From: Candidatus Latescibacterota bacterium
GTDB lineage: Bacteria > Latescibacterota > UBA2968 > UBA8231
Length of the DNA stretch: 44,667 nucleotides
Direction: 5' to 3'
NCBI GenBank assembly: GCA_022826515.1
Contig: JAJDUT010000067.1
Coordinates: forward strand, 1-44,667
Under the pieces are notes generated by a model. The model saw only the letters and a program-made list of their open reading frames with translations, did not search any database and was not told where the DNA came from. Of this stretch, positions 1-7,949 are shown piece by piece. Each line of letters begins with the position of its first letter. The stretch's first letter is position 1. The position numbers and the translations under genes were made by a program.

Positions 1-56
1 ACGAGTGCTTGCAACCTACCCAGCAATCGGTTATATACCTGTTCGCTGCTGCTCAT
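1..56 (-). CDS. Start of a leftward gene, cut by the window edge
   Basis: An ATG on the minus strand (plus-strand CAT at 54-56) opens a frame with no stop for the 18 codons visible; it begins MSSSEQVYNRLLGRLQAL. A very good Shine-Dalgarno sequence, AAAGGAGG, lies about seven bases upstream (roughly 61-69). The start signal and the lack of stops make a real gene likely, but too little is visible to name a family. It diverges from the endonuclease fragment at 102, with only about 45 bp between the start codons. Confidence 0.5.
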   Translation of the reverse strand, partial: MSSSEQVYNRLLGRLQAL

Positions 57-101
57 AAGGCCCTCCTTTGATCTTAGGCGGTTAAAAGAGAGCTATAAAC
101 T

Positions 102-605
102 ATGGGCAGCAGCCCTATTTTCAAAAGTGTAAGGGAATCAGCTGTATATCAACTTCCATCTCTAAAAAGTCAGATATACAAACAGGCTGCTGAGAGCTCC
201 GTTTGCATTGCGACGTATACGCATCTATCGGTACTTGTTCGTTATGCCCAAAAATCGACTCAGAACAAGGCAATAGAGTTGGTTCACGAGGTGTTTAAAA
301 CGGTCGAAGCGATGAATCCGTCAAAGAATGCAGTTAGCTACTGGCAGGCAGTAAACCGCAAATTTTTGGATTTTGACGAAGTAATCGGTGCAATATGGCG
401 GGATGAGAAACTCGCATCAAACGAGGCCATAACTATCTTAAAAGAAGAAGCACTCACTTTCCTCGCCAAGGAGCGAGAGCGAATTATGAGATTATCTCAC
501 GCAGATGCGATAAAGGAGGTACTGAAGTCGAGCACACTCGATAACAAGGTTCAAAAGGTTCAATCCGTTGCCAAAAACGGCATCCTTGACTTGGAGTCGG
601 CATGA
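102..605 (+). CDS. HindIII-like restriction endonuclease, C-terminal part only (probable decayed gene)
   Basis: 167 residues that match, from memory, the C-terminal half of the HindIII endonuclease (about 300 aa). Residues 18-30 (YQLPSLKSQIYKQ) parallel the HindIII segment around KSQIFKQ. The tail FLAKERERI...ADAIKEVLK...KVQSVAKNGI parallels its last helices. The N-terminal half, which holds the PD-(D/E)XK-type catalytic residues, is missing: an in-frame TAA at 96-98 precedes the ATG, and neither other plus-strand frame of bases 1-100 looks like the missing part. The first 15 or so residues do not resemble HindIII, so the fragment probably starts at a deletion junction. It ends in an ATGA overlap with the methyltransferase, as in an intact R-M operon. 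Base composition is visibly AT-richer than the rest of the window. Expected to be inactive. Confidence 0.7.
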   Translation: MGSSPIFKSVRESAVYQLPSLKSQIYKQAAESSVCIATYTHLSVLVRYAQKSTQNKAIELVHEVFKTVEAMNPSKNAVSYWQAVNRKFLDFDEVIGAIWRDEKLASNEAITILKEEALTFLAKERERIMRLSHADAIKEVLKSSTLDNKVQKVQSVAKNGILDLESA

Positions 606-1573
606 ACGAAGAGTACTTAGACAAAATCACACGCGGTGACTGCCGAGATCATATTTCGCGCTTGGCCGATAATAGCATAGAACTTTTCCTGTCGGACATC
701 CCCTATGGAATCAGCCTAGACGACTGGGATGTCTTACACGACAATACGAACTCGGCGCTGTTGGGGCAGTCGCCTGCCCAAGCTGGGAAATCGGCCTTTA
801 AGAGGCGAGGCAAGCCCATCAATGGCTGGTCGCAGGCCGATAGGAACATTGGACGAGAGTATCAGCAATGGTGTCAAAGCTGGACTGAACGGCTTTTGCC
901 AAAAATGAAGCGTGGTGCATCGCTCTTCGTTTTCGGCGCACGCCGCACCATACACCGCGTCGTCAATGCTTTTGAGGACAGCGGTTTCCTTCTCAAGGAC
1001 ATGCTCGCTTGGCAGAAAGACTCGGCGCATCATCGAGCGCAAAGGGTGAGCATTGTCTTTGCGAGGCGCGGGTTAGAGGCCGAGGCCAAAGCGTGGCGCG
1101 GCTGGCGTTTGGGAAACCTCGCACCCGTATATGAGCCGATTGCTTGGTTCGTAAAACCCTACAAGATCGGCGGAACCATTGCTGACAACATCCTTGAGCA
1201 AGGCGTAGGGGCCATGAACATAGAAGCGTGTCAGAGCCATGGCGCAACCCCGACAAATCTCTTGGCGTTTGGTTTCCAGAAAGGCGAACAAAAAATTCAC
1301 GAGGCCCAGAAGCCGCTGAAGCTCATCGAGTTCCTGATCAAACTCACAACGCAAGAGGGCCAAGTGGTACTGGATCCGTTCATGGGCAGCGGCACTACGG
1401 CTGTTGCCGCGCGGCGACTCAACAGGCACTTCATAGGCTTTGAGATCGCGCCTGAATTTCATCAGGCCGCACTTCAGAGGTTGGATTTAGAATGCGGAAC
1501 GGGAGATGCGAAAGACGCCCAAGCGATCCAGCAGATGCTCTTTGAAAAAGCGCGAAGTAAATACAGAAGCTAA
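602..1573 (+). CDS. DNA adenine-N6 methyltransferase, beta class, HindIII-type
   Basis: A 323-residue methyltransferase that would protect host DNA by methylating adenine from S-adenosylmethionine. The catalytic motif IV is SDIPYG at residues 31-36. Motif X-like AQKPLKLIEFLI (235-246) and the AdoMet-binding motif I DPFMGSGTT (258-266) follow it, so the order is IV ... X-I, as in the beta class. The long stretch between (about 70-230) should hold the target-recognition region. Its start overlaps the stop of the endonuclease fragment by four bases (ATGA), implying translational coupling. Pairing with a HindIII-like endonuclease suggests the target AAGCTT, which is inference from family. With its partner truncated, it is probably an orphan methylase. 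It converges on nadA with a 16-bp gap. Confidence 0.88.
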   Translation: MNEEYLDKITRGDCRDHISRLADNSIELFLSDIPYGISLDDWDVLHDNTNSALLGQSPAQAGKSAFKRRGKPINGWSQADRNIGREYQQWCQSWTERLLPKMKRGASLFVFGARRTIHRVVNAFEDSGFLLKDMLAWQKDSAHHRAQRVSIVFARRGLEAEAKAWRGWRLGNLAPVYEPIAWFVKPYKIGGTIADNILEQGVGAMNIEACQSHGATPTNLLAFGFQKGEQKIHEAQKPLKLIEFLIKLTTQEGQVVLDPFMGSGTTAVAARRLNRHFIGFEIAPEFHQAALQRLDLECGTGDAKDAQAIQQMLFEKARSKYRS

Positions 1574-1589
1574 CTACAACTCCAACAAC

Positions 1590-2573
1590 TCAATTGTCCC
1601 GTGGCACCGCCATCATCCGCTCCAACGCCCGCCGCGCCCCCACAATCACCTCGTCGTCCAGTGTAATTTCGTAGCGCTCGTACAGCAGCGAAAAGTACAC
1701 GTCTTGCAGGTCGGTGATTTTCATGTAGGGACAGTGTAGCCGGCAGCCAATGCAGCCGTCCGCCGCGACGAACTCTTGGTGCGGGAAGCGCTGCCGGAGC
1801 TGATGCAACATGCCGTTTTCCGTGGCGATGATGAAGCTCTTGGCCTCGGGGTACTTTTCGACGGCCTTGAGCATTCCCGTAGTCGAGCACACTTCGTGCG
1901 CGATTTCGACCACGTCTTGGCGGCATTCTGGGTGCGCGATGATGACGGCCTCGGGATAATCAGTGCGGGTGCGCTCGACGCTAGCGGCGCGCAGCACGTC
2001 GTGCGTCGGGCAAGCGCCGTCGTACACGACGACCTCTTTCTCCGGCACCTGCTCAGCCACCCAGCGGCCCAAGTTGCGGTCGGGCGTAAAGAGAATTTTG
2101 TCGCTATCGAGGCTGCGCACCACTGAGACGGCGTTGGCCGAGGTGCAGCAGATGTCGGACTCGGCCTTCACCTCGGCCGTGGAGTTGACGTACGTCACCA
2201 CCGTGTGATCGGGATAGTCTGCCTTCCAATCGTCGAGGCTTTCGGGGGTGATGGAGTCGGCCAGCGAACATCCCGCGCCCAAATGGGGCAAGAACACCTG
2301 CTTGCCGGGGCTGAGGATTTTGGCCGATTCGGCCATGAAATGCACGCCGCAGAAGACGATGCGCTCGGCATCCGTCTTGGCCGCTTCCACTGACAGCCCG
2401 AGCGAATCACCCGTGAAGTCGGCCAAGTCTTGGATCGGCGGAATCTGGTAGTTGTGCGCGAGGATGACCGCGTTTTTCTCGCGGCGCAAATGGCTGATTT
2501 GGGCGATGAGTTCCTCGGCGGGCAGGTCGCTGTGGTACTGACTAGCGGCTGGGGCGATCGTCTCTTGGGTCAT
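1590..2573 (-). CDS. nadA: Quinolinate synthase (NadA)
   Basis: Condenses iminoaspartate with dihydroxyacetone phosphate to quinolinate in de novo NAD synthesis; a cytosolic [4Fe-4S] enzyme. The 327-residue product carries the family blocks ILAHNYQ (37-43), FCGVHFMAESAK (74-85), AGCSLAD (100-106), AHPEC (213-217) and GCIGCRLHCPYMK (273-285). The cluster ligands should be Cys102, Cys217 and one of the cysteines at 274-281. I chose the ATG at 2573 because it overlaps the stop of the upstream ribbon-helix-helix gene as ATGA. A longer frame beginning at 2636 would overlap that gene by 67 bp and adds only low-complexity residues. No nadB or nadC is nearby. Confidence 0.93.
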   Translation of the reverse strand: MTQETIAPAASQYHSDLPAEELIAQISHLRREKNAVILAHNYQIPPIQDLADFTGDSLGLSVEAAKTDAERIVFCGVHFMAESAKILSPGKQVFLPHLGAGCSLADSITPESLDDWKADYPDHTVVTYVNSTAEVKAESDICCTSANAVSVVRSLDSDKILFTPDRNLGRWVAEQVPEKEVVVYDGACPTHDVLRAASVERTRTDYPEAVIIAHPECRQDVVEIAHEVCSTTGMLKAVEKYPEAKSFIIATENGMLHQLRQRFPHQEFVAADGCIGCRLHCPYMKITDLQDVYFSLLYERYEITLDDEVIVGARRALERMMAVPRDN

Positions 2574-2779
2574 GGCTTGACTTGCGCTCCTTCGTCGGGG
2601 GGGATAGTCTCGGTGCCGTTGGGAAAAACGCGCCAAAACTCCTTGCGAATGAGGCCGGCGATCATGGCGCTTTTGCTGCTGCCGTGATAGCGGGCAATCG
2701 CGTCGAGCATCTCGTGATCCCGGTCGGGCGCTGAAAAGGTCCGCACCTTGGCCCGGCGACTTTGGTCCTTGGATGGCAT
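2570..2779 (-). CDS. Small ribbon-helix-helix-like DNA-binding protein
   Basis: A 69-residue protein with a basic N-terminus, a short strand (VRTFSAP, about 12-18) and two helices (HEMLDAIARYHG and SKSAMIAGLIRKEFW). This is the strand-helix-helix layout of the CopG/Arc/MetJ superfamily, which dimerises to bind operator DNA. It lies directly after a recognisable promoter and is coupled to nadA through an ATGA overlap, so it could be an autoregulator or an NAD-pathway regulator; no ligand-binding domain is visible. No strong Shine-Dalgarno sequence precedes its ATG. The assignment rests on fold pattern only. No toxin gene follows it, so an antitoxin role is unlikely. Confidence 0.65.
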   Translation of the reverse strand: MPSKDQSRRAKVRTFSAPDRDHEMLDAIARYHGSSKSAMIAGLIRKEFWRVFPNGTETIPPDEGAQVKP

Positions 2780-2817
2780 TATATCATCTTTATATAAAAT
2801 TTGATTAATATGTATGT

Positions 2818-2846
2818 AATCTAATGAATCACTGGCGGTCCGTCAA
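2818..2846 (-). promoter_or_regulatory. Sigma70-like promoter for the RHH regulator-nadA operon
   Basis: Reading the minus strand, TTGACG (2846-2841) and TAGATT (2823-2818) are separated by exactly 17 bases, in an AT-rich gap between dapL and the regulator gene. Transcription would start near 2811, about 32 bases before the ATG at 2779. This is a sequence match only. Confidence 0.55.
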
Positions 2847-2907
2847 TACATTTGTAACCGAATTTTAACAAAACTGTCTCGCGAAAAAGGAGAGCTGAGG
2901 CGCGGCC

Positions 2908-4134
2908 CTAGAGCTGGCTAATCCGCTCCATGGCCTCTTCGATCCGGTCGCGGTGATTGAAGGCCGATAGGCGCAAGTATCCCTCGCCAGCCGCGCCAAA
3001 ACCCGCACCCGGCGTGCCGACGATGTGGGCTTGATCGAGCAAGTAGTCGAAGTAAGTCCAACTGTCCTGCCCGTCGGGCGTGGCCACCCACAAATAGGGA
3101 GCGTGCTCGCCCCCGTACACCGTAAGCCCAGCCGCCCCCAACTGCTGGCGCATGATCGCGGCATTTTCCATGTAGAACGCAACGCGCTCGGCAATGCCCT
3201 GCTGGCCAGCCGGAGAATACGCGGCTTCCGCAGCGCGCTGCACCGGGTACGCCACGCCGTTGAACTTGGTCGAGTGCCGCCGCGCCCACAGCCGATGCAG
3301 ATCCACTTCCTCGCCCGAGGCAGCGCGGCCCTCGAGCTCTTTTGGCACCACGATGTACCCACAGCGCAGGCCGGTAAAGCCGGCGTTCTTGGAAAAACTG
3401 CGGAACTCGATCGCCACCTCGCGGGCACCTTCGACCTCGTAGATGGAGCGCGGGAGTGCCGGATCGGTGATGTAGCTTTCGTAGGCCGCGTCAAACATAA
3501 TGACGGCCTGTTCGCGACGGGCGTATTCGATCCAGTGGGCCAAGGCGTCGCGGGGCATCACCGCGCCCGTGGGGTTGTTGGGCGAGCACAAGTAGATCAG
3601 ATCGACGTGACCGGCGGGCAGGTCTGGGATGAAGTCATTGGCGGCCGTGCATGGCATGTAAACCATACCGGCGTACGAACCGTTCTCATCGGCTGGCCCC
3701 GTGCGACCGGCCATGACGTTGGAATCGCAGTACACCGGATAGACCGGATCGGTCAGCGCGACCACGCAATCGCTGGCGAAAATTTCCTGCACTGCGCCCG
3801 AGTCGCACTTGGACCCGTCGGAGACAAAAATCTCGTCGCTGTGTACCTGCACGCCGCGCGCGCTAAAGTCGTGCTCGACAATGGCCGCGCGCAGAAAATC
3901 CTGACCCTGATCGGGCGGATAGCCCTGCAAGGTCTCGTCGTGCGCCATTTCCTCGACGGCCTCTTTCATCGCATCGACCATTGGCCGCGGAATGCCCTTG
4001 ACCACATCGCCGATCCCCAAGCGAATCACATCGGCTTGGGGATGAGCAGCGGCAAACGCATCGACCCGGCGGGCGATTTCTGGAAAGAGGTAACCGGCTT
4101 TGAGCTTGAGATAGTGATCGTTGATATGCACCAT
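2908..4134 (-). CDS. dapL: LL-diaminopimelate aminotransferase (DapL)
   Basis: A PLP-dependent class I/II aminotransferase that converts tetrahydrodipicolinate directly to LL-diaminopimelate, the one-step route to lysine and peptidoglycan precursors. About 408 residues, the usual DapL length. It opens with the family-typical [40 protein letters not shown] and the PLP-lysine region [17 protein letters not shown] are all present. I chose the ATG at 4134: a weak purine-rich AAGAAAG sits about 10 bases upstream, and the product then begins MVHIN as in relatives. A GTG three codons earlier (4143) is the alternative. Flanked upstream by an AT-rich repeat tract. Its presence suggests the organism does not rely on the succinylase or acetylase lysine branches. 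Confidence 0.93.
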   Translation of the reverse strand: MVHINDHYLKLKAGYLFPEIARRVDAFAAAHPQADVIRLGIGDVVKGIPRPMVDAMKEAVEEMAHDETLQGYPPDQGQDFLRAAIVEHDFSARGVQVHSDEIFVSDGSKCDSGAVQEIFASDCVVALTDPVYPVYCDSNVMAGRTGPADENGSYAGMVYMPCTAANDFIPDLPAGHVDLIYLCSPNNPTGAVMPRDALAHWIEYARREQAVIMFDAAYESYITDPALPRSIYEVEGAREVAIEFRSFSKNAGFTGLRCGYIVVPKELEGRAASGEEVDLHRLWARRHSTKFNGVAYPVQRAAEAAYSPAGQQGIAERVAFYMENAAIMRQQLGAAGLTVYGGEHAPYLWVATPDGQDSWTYFDYLLDQAHIVGTPGAGFGAAGEGYLRLSAFNHRDRIEEAMERISQL

Positions 4135-4146
4135 GATATTCACTTT

Positions 4147-4245
4147 CTTGGAATGAATTAGGAATTTAAGAATTAGGAATTATCAATCATTAATCCCCAA
4201 TTCGCAATTCGCAATTCCTAATTTTTAATTTTTAATTCTTAATTC
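4147..4245. repeat. AT-rich short-motif repeat tract (AATTAGGAATT / AATTCCTAATT type)
   Basis: The gap between the divergent dapL and sugar-isomerase genes is built almost entirely of degenerate 7-10-base units: GAATTAGGAATTT, GAATTAGGAATTA, CAATTCGCAATTC, AATTCCTAATTTTTAATT and so on. Units in opposite orientation give it internal dyad symmetry. A second tract with the same units lies at 5215-5250, beyond the other end of the isomerase gene. It may hold the promoters of both genes, but I cannot assign -10 and -35 boxes with confidence. Confidence 0.75.
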
Positions 4246-4262
4246 AAAAAGGAGACTCGCTC

Positions 4263-5222
4263 GTGGATATAAGTTTTATGACCAGCGCCGGCGGCACCAA
4301 CAATTGGAGCCTCGACGAATGTGCCCGTTGGGCGCGGGAGCACGATTTCGACTGCGTGCGCCTAAACGACTCCGGCGCGCTCGACTCGGACCACATTCTA
4401 TCAGGCGGGCCGGACCCCGTGCTTTCGACCTTGCACCAGCACGACCTGTACCTCGCCGCCCTCACCGCGCACTACAACCTGCTCGACGACGACCGCGAAC
4501 AGGCCCGCGCCGCCCAAGCCAAGCTGCTCAAGGCCATTGCGTCGGCTCGCGCACTCGACTGCCCCGTCATCGTCACCAGCAGCGGCGCGCCCGTGCGCAA
4601 CGGCCAGTTCTACGGCATGTTCTCCTCCGAACCCGGCAACCCCAGCGACCGCTCCGACGAATTAGTGGACCGCTTCCAAGCCATGTTCGAACCCGTGGTG
4701 CAAGCGGCTGAAGACAGCAATGTCCGGCTCGCACTCGACGTGGCCGTGCGCATGGGCCAAATCGGCTGCAACCCGGAGATGTGGGAAAAAATTCTCGACG
4801 CCGTGCCCTCGGATCACCTCGGCTTGTCCTGCGACCCGTCGCACTGGCTGTGGATGCACATCCTGCCGGTCGAAGACGTCATCCGCGACTTTGCCGGCTA
4901 TTGGTACTACGCCGATGTCAAGGACTGCGAGATTAGCCAGCGGATGCTCTACCGCCAGGGCATCATCGGCAACTGGTGGTGGCAATACCGCGTCCCCGGC
5001 CGCGGCCAACTCGACTGGAGCACCATCATCGGCGCGCTGTGGGAATCGGGCTACGACTACGTGCTGTGCGTGGAAAACGAAGACCGCGGCTTCCCCGGCC
5101 TAGAGGGCTTTGCCTTTGGCGGCCAACACCTCCGCAGCTTGCTGCCGCCCAAGGAATCTAACTTCAAGCGGCAAGGAGGGTATTGGAAGACGAGCGGGTG
5201 GGAGCGCAAGAGTGGGAATTAG
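4263..5222 (+). CDS. Sugar phosphate isomerase/epimerase-like TIM-barrel protein
   Basis: A 319-residue protein resembling the xylose isomerase-like/AP endonuclease 2 TIM-barrel family. These are cytosolic metal-dependent enzymes acting on sugars or cyclitols. Supporting blocks are DFDCVRLND near the N-terminus, LDCPVIVTSSGAPV (about 99-112), RLALDVAVR (155-163), HLGLSCDPSHWLW (184-196), YYADVKDCE (214-222) and DYVLCVENED (269-278). These supply the acidic and histidine residues expected for metal binding at barrel strand ends. I chose the GTG start because AAAAAGGAGA (4246-4255) is ideally spaced from it, while the next ATG (4278) is too far. AT-rich repeats bound the gene on both sides. The substrate cannot be told from sequence. 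Confidence 0.75.
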   Translation: MDISFMTSAGGTNNWSLDECARWAREHDFDCVRLNDSGALDSDHILSGGPDPVLSTLHQHDLYLAALTAHYNLLDDDREQARAAQAKLLKAIASARALDCPVIVTSSGAPVRNGQFYGMFSSEPGNPSDRSDELVDRFQAMFEPVVQAAEDSNVRLALDVAVRMGQIGCNPEMWEKILDAVPSDHLGLSCDPSHWLWMHILPVEDVIRDFAGYWYYADVKDCEISQRMLYRQGIIGNWWWQYRVPGRGQLDWSTIIGALWESGYDYVLCVENEDRGFPGLEGFAFGGQHLRSLLPPKESNFKRQGGYWKTSGWERKSGN

Positions 5223-5250
5223 GAATTGGGAATTGAGAATTAGGAATTAT
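5215..5250. repeat. Second AT-rich GAATTAGGAATTGG-type repeat tract
   Basis: Tandem units GGGAATTAGGAATTGGGAATTGAGAATTAGGAATTA-like begin within the last codons of the isomerase gene and run on past its stop. The units match those at 4147-4245, so the gene sits between two related tracts. Confidence 0.7.
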
Positions 5251-5293
5251 GGGGGTACTGGGTAACTTGCCACTGGGACCATTTGCCGTACTA

Positions 5294-5446
5294 TTTTACT
5301 GATATTACGCAAAGGCAATTAGGTATGGGATGCTTCGCTTCGCTCAGCATGACAAGGAGGAACGCGCCCTCTACTGTCATGCTGAGCGGAGCGAAGCGGA
5401 GTCGAAGCATCTAATACCTAGGTGCCCGTGTGTAAGTCAGTTATTT
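5294..5446. repeat. Palindromic repeat element (MITE-like), about 150 bp
   Basis: A long imperfect inverted repeat fills the gap before glnS. Inner arms are GATGCTTCGCTTCGCTCAGCATGACA-like (5329-5353) against TGTCATGCTGAGCGGAGCGAAGC...GAAGCATC (5375-5412). Moving out, TAGGTAT (5320-5326) faces ATACCTA (5414-5420), and ACTGATATTACGCA (5298-5311) faces a partly matching TGTGTAAGTCAGT (5429-5441). No coding potential is visible. The inner CTCAGCATGACA motif resembles a dispersed repeat I have seen in many bacterial genomes. The outer TTACGCA matches the edge of the insertion sequence at 44420. Confidence 0.7.
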
Positions 5447-5480
5447 TATTTGTTACGCTGCAAACAGCCACAGGGGAAAC

Positions 5481-7154
5481 ATGAGCACGGACAAAAACCG
5501 CGACTTCATCCGCGAAGCCATTGACGCCGATCTCAAAAACGGCCGCTACGACCGCGTCATCACCCGCTTCCCGCCAGAGCCTAACGCGCACCTGCACATC
5601 GGCCACGCCAAGGCGATCTGCGTCAACTTCGGCATTGCCGCCTCCTACGATGGCCAATGCAATCTCCGCTACGACGACACCAACCCCACCCGCGAAGAGC
5701 AGGAATACGTGGACTCCATGCAGGAGGACATTCGCTGGCTCGGCTTCGACTGGGGGCCGCAGCCGTACTACGCTTCCGACTATTTCGGCCAGCTCTACGA
5801 CTGGGCCGTCGCGCTCATCAAAAAGAGCTTGGCGTACGTGGATGACCAGACTGCGGACGAGATCCGGGAAAATCGCGGCACGCTCACCGAGCCGGGCAAA
5901 AACAGCCCGTACCGCGACCGCTCCATCGAAGAAAACCTCGACCTATTCGCGCAAATGAAAGACGGCGCATTCCCCGATGGCTCCCGCGTGCTGCGCGCCA
6001 AAATCGATATGGCCGCGCCCAACATCAACCTGCGCGACCCAGTCATGTACCGCATCATGCACACCGCACACCACCGCACTGGCGATGCGTGGTGCATTTA
6101 TCCCATGTACGACTGGGCCCACGGCCAGAGCGACGCTATCGAAGGCGTTACGCATTCGTTGTGCTCAGACGAATTTACCAACAACCGACCGCTCTACGAC
6201 TGGTTCATCGAAAAACTCGGCATCTTCCCCTCGCGCCAAATCGAGTATGCCCGTGGCAACATCACCTACACCGTCCTCTCCAAGCGCTACATCCTGCAAC
6301 TCATCGAGCAGAATCTCGTCTCCGGTTGGGACGACCCCCGGCTCTACACCCTGCGCGGCCTGCGCCGCTTGGGGTACCCACCAGAGGCCATCCGCCGCTT
6401 CTGGACCGAAGCTGGCATCGCCAAACGCGGCAACAACATCGACATCGCCCTCCTCGAATACTGCATCCGCGATCAGCTCAACCAGACCGCGCCCCGGCGC
6501 ATGGCCGTGCTCAACCCGCTCAAGGTAGTAATTGAAAACTACCCAGAGGACCAAAGCGAGATGCTAACGGCCATCAACAACCCGGAAGACGACAGTGCCG
6601 GCACCCGCTCCATCCCCTTTTCGCGGCACCTCTACATCGAGCGCGAGGACTTTATGGAAGACCCGCCGCGCAAGTTCTTCCGCCTCGCCCCGGGCCGCGA
6701 AGTCCGCCTGCGCTACGCCTATTTCATCACCTGCACCGAAGTCGTCAAAGACGCCAGCGGCGAGATCGTCGAGCTGCGCTGTACGTACGATCCGGCCACC
6801 CGAGGCGGCAACGCACCCGATGGCCGCAAGGTCAAGGCCACCCTGCACTGGGTCTCAGTTCCCCACGCAGTCCCAGCCGAGGTGCGGCTCTACGACCGAC
6901 TCTTCAAAGTCGAAAAACCGCTTGAAGCCCCGCCTGGGGGCACTTGGCTGGATAACCTCAACCCGGACGCGCTCAAAGTCCTCAACCCCTGCTATCTAGA
7001 GCCATCCCTCGCCGACATGGCCCCGGGGGAGTCCTGCCAGTTTGAGCGGCTCGGCTACTTCTGCGCCGACAGCGAGGACCACGCGCCGGACGCGCCCGTC
7101 TTCAACCGCACCGTTACCTTGCGCGACACTTGGGCGCGAATGCAGAAGGGCTAG
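5481..7154 (+). CDS. glnS: Glutaminyl-tRNA synthetase
   Basis: A class I synthetase charging tRNA-Gln directly with glutamine. 557 residues, matching the roughly 553 of the E. coli enzyme. It has [18 protein letters not shown] (about 29-46, HIGH signature), the DDTNP block just after, and a KMSKS-type loop TVLSKRYI (about 270-277) preceding the [21 protein letters not shown] helix typical of GlnRS. The C-terminal beta-barrel anticodon-binding region is complete through [14 protein letters not shown] residues. The start follows AGGGG at 5472-5476. It stands alone after a palindromic repeat and is followed after 18 bp by an exported protein, with no sign of functional linkage. Its presence implies glutaminylation need not depend on the GatCAB amidotransferase. 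Confidence 0.96.
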   Translation: MSTDKNRDFIREAIDADLKNGRYDRVITRFPPEPNAHLHIGHAKAICVNFGIAASYDGQCNLRYDDTNPTREEQEYVDSMQEDIRWLGFDWGPQPYYASDYFGQLYDWAVALIKKSLAYVDDQTADEIRENRGTLTEPGKNSPYRDRSIEENLDLFAQMKDGAFPDGSRVLRAKIDMAAPNINLRDPVMYRIMHTAHHRTGDAWCIYPMYDWAHGQSDAIEGVTHSLCSDEFTNNRPLYDWFIEKLGIFPSRQIEYARGNITYTVLSKRYILQLIEQNLVSGWDDPRLYTLRGLRRLGYPPEAIRRFWTEAGIAKRGNNIDIALLEYCIRDQLNQTAPRRMAVLNPLKVVIENYPEDQSEMLTAINNPEDDSAGTRSIPFSRHLYIEREDFMEDPPRKFFRLAPGREVRLRYAYFITCTEVVKDASGEIVELRCTYDPATRGGNAPDGRKVKATLHWVSVPHAVPAEVRLYDRLFKVEKPLEAPPGGTWLDNLNPDALKVLNPCYLEPSLADMAPGESCQFERLGYFCADSEDHAPDAPVFNRTVTLRDTWARMQKG

Positions 7155-7172
7155 CCACACCCACGGCCGCGC

Positions 7173-7949
7173 ATGCGGATTTCGCGCATTCTATCGGCCC
7201 TGCTGCTCTCGGCACCTGTTGCCGCCGAAGAGGTCGTCGTGCCAGCCGGTCCCTTCACCATGGGCATCGACCACCCGCGAGCCACCGACGAAAAGCCCAG
7301 CCGCCAAATCTACCTAAGCACCTTTTCCATCGACCGCTACGAAGTCACCAACGCCCACTTCGCCGCCTTTGTCGCGGCTACGGGCTACCAGACAGAGGCG
7401 GAAAAATTCGGGGCTGAAAAGGCCGACAGCATTAGTTGGCGTCAGCCCCATGGCCCCGGTTCAGTGGCTGACCCCAGCCATCCGGTCGTCTATGTTAGCT
7501 GGCAGGATGCCCACGCGTATTGCACTTGGCGCGGCGGACGGCTGCCCACCGAAGCTGAGTGGGAAAAAAGTGCGCGCGGCAGCGACGGTCGGCTCTGGCC
7601 CTGGGGTGCGAAGTTTGCGGCAGGACGCGCCAATCTCTGGGGTGCAGAAGATGGGTACGCCGAGTTGGCCCCAGTCGGCTCTTTTCCCTCGGGAGCCAGC
7701 CCATACGGCGCGCTCGACATGGCCGGTAACGTCTGGGAGTGGTGTGCCGACTGGTACGACGCCACCTACTATGCCACCGGCCCGACCAAAGATCCGCAAG
7801 GGCCGGAGACGGGCCGCTTCAAGGTCCTGCGCGGCGGCTCGTGGATCAACCCGGGACCAGTGCTGCGCAGCATCAACCGCTTTGAGGTTTTGCCCGTAGA
7901 GCGCAGCCCCTATATCGGCTTCCGCTGCGCCCGTTCCCATGCGCCTTAG
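7173..7949 (+). CDS. Exported SUMF1/FGE-fold protein without the catalytic cysteines
   Basis: 258 residues with an N-terminal signal peptide (cleavage probably near SAPVAAEE, 13-20) followed by one formylglycine-generating-enzyme (SUMF1) fold. Family blocks are RLPTEAEWE (123-131), LDMAGNVWEWCADWY (181-195), VLRGGSW (218-224) and GFRCAR (249-254). Active FGE enzymes carry a cysteine pair shortly after the RGGS block; here that stretch reads GGSWINPGPVLRSINRF, so it is probably not a sulfatase activator. It is more likely a binding or structural domain, or one using other chemistry. The start lacks a clear Shine-Dalgarno sequence. Its end overlaps the next gene by 11 bp, so the two are probably made together as periplasmic or surface partners. 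Confidence 0.85.
   Translation: MRISRILSALLLSAPVAAEEVVVPAGPFTMGIDHPRATDEKPSRQIYLSTFSIDRYEVTNAHFAAFVAATGYQTEAEKFGAEKADSISWRQPHGPGSVADPSHPVVYVSWQDAHAYCTWRGGRLPTEAEWEKSARGSDGRLWPWGAKFAAGRANLWGAEDGYAELAPVGSFPSGASPYGALDMAGNVWEWCADWYDATYYATGPTKDPQGPETGRFKVLRGGSWINPGPVLRSINRFEVLPVERSPYIGFRCARSHAP

Noticed and set aside
2574..2636. Longer N-terminus for nadA starting at 2636
   Set aside because: It overlaps the upstream gene, adds an Arg/Ser-rich stretch unlike NadA, and the ATG at 2573 has a typical ATGA coupling.
3025..4161. Long open frame (378 codons) opposite dapL
   Set aside because: It is fully antisense to a clear DapL, its translation has no domain pattern, and long antisense frames are common in GC-rich genes.
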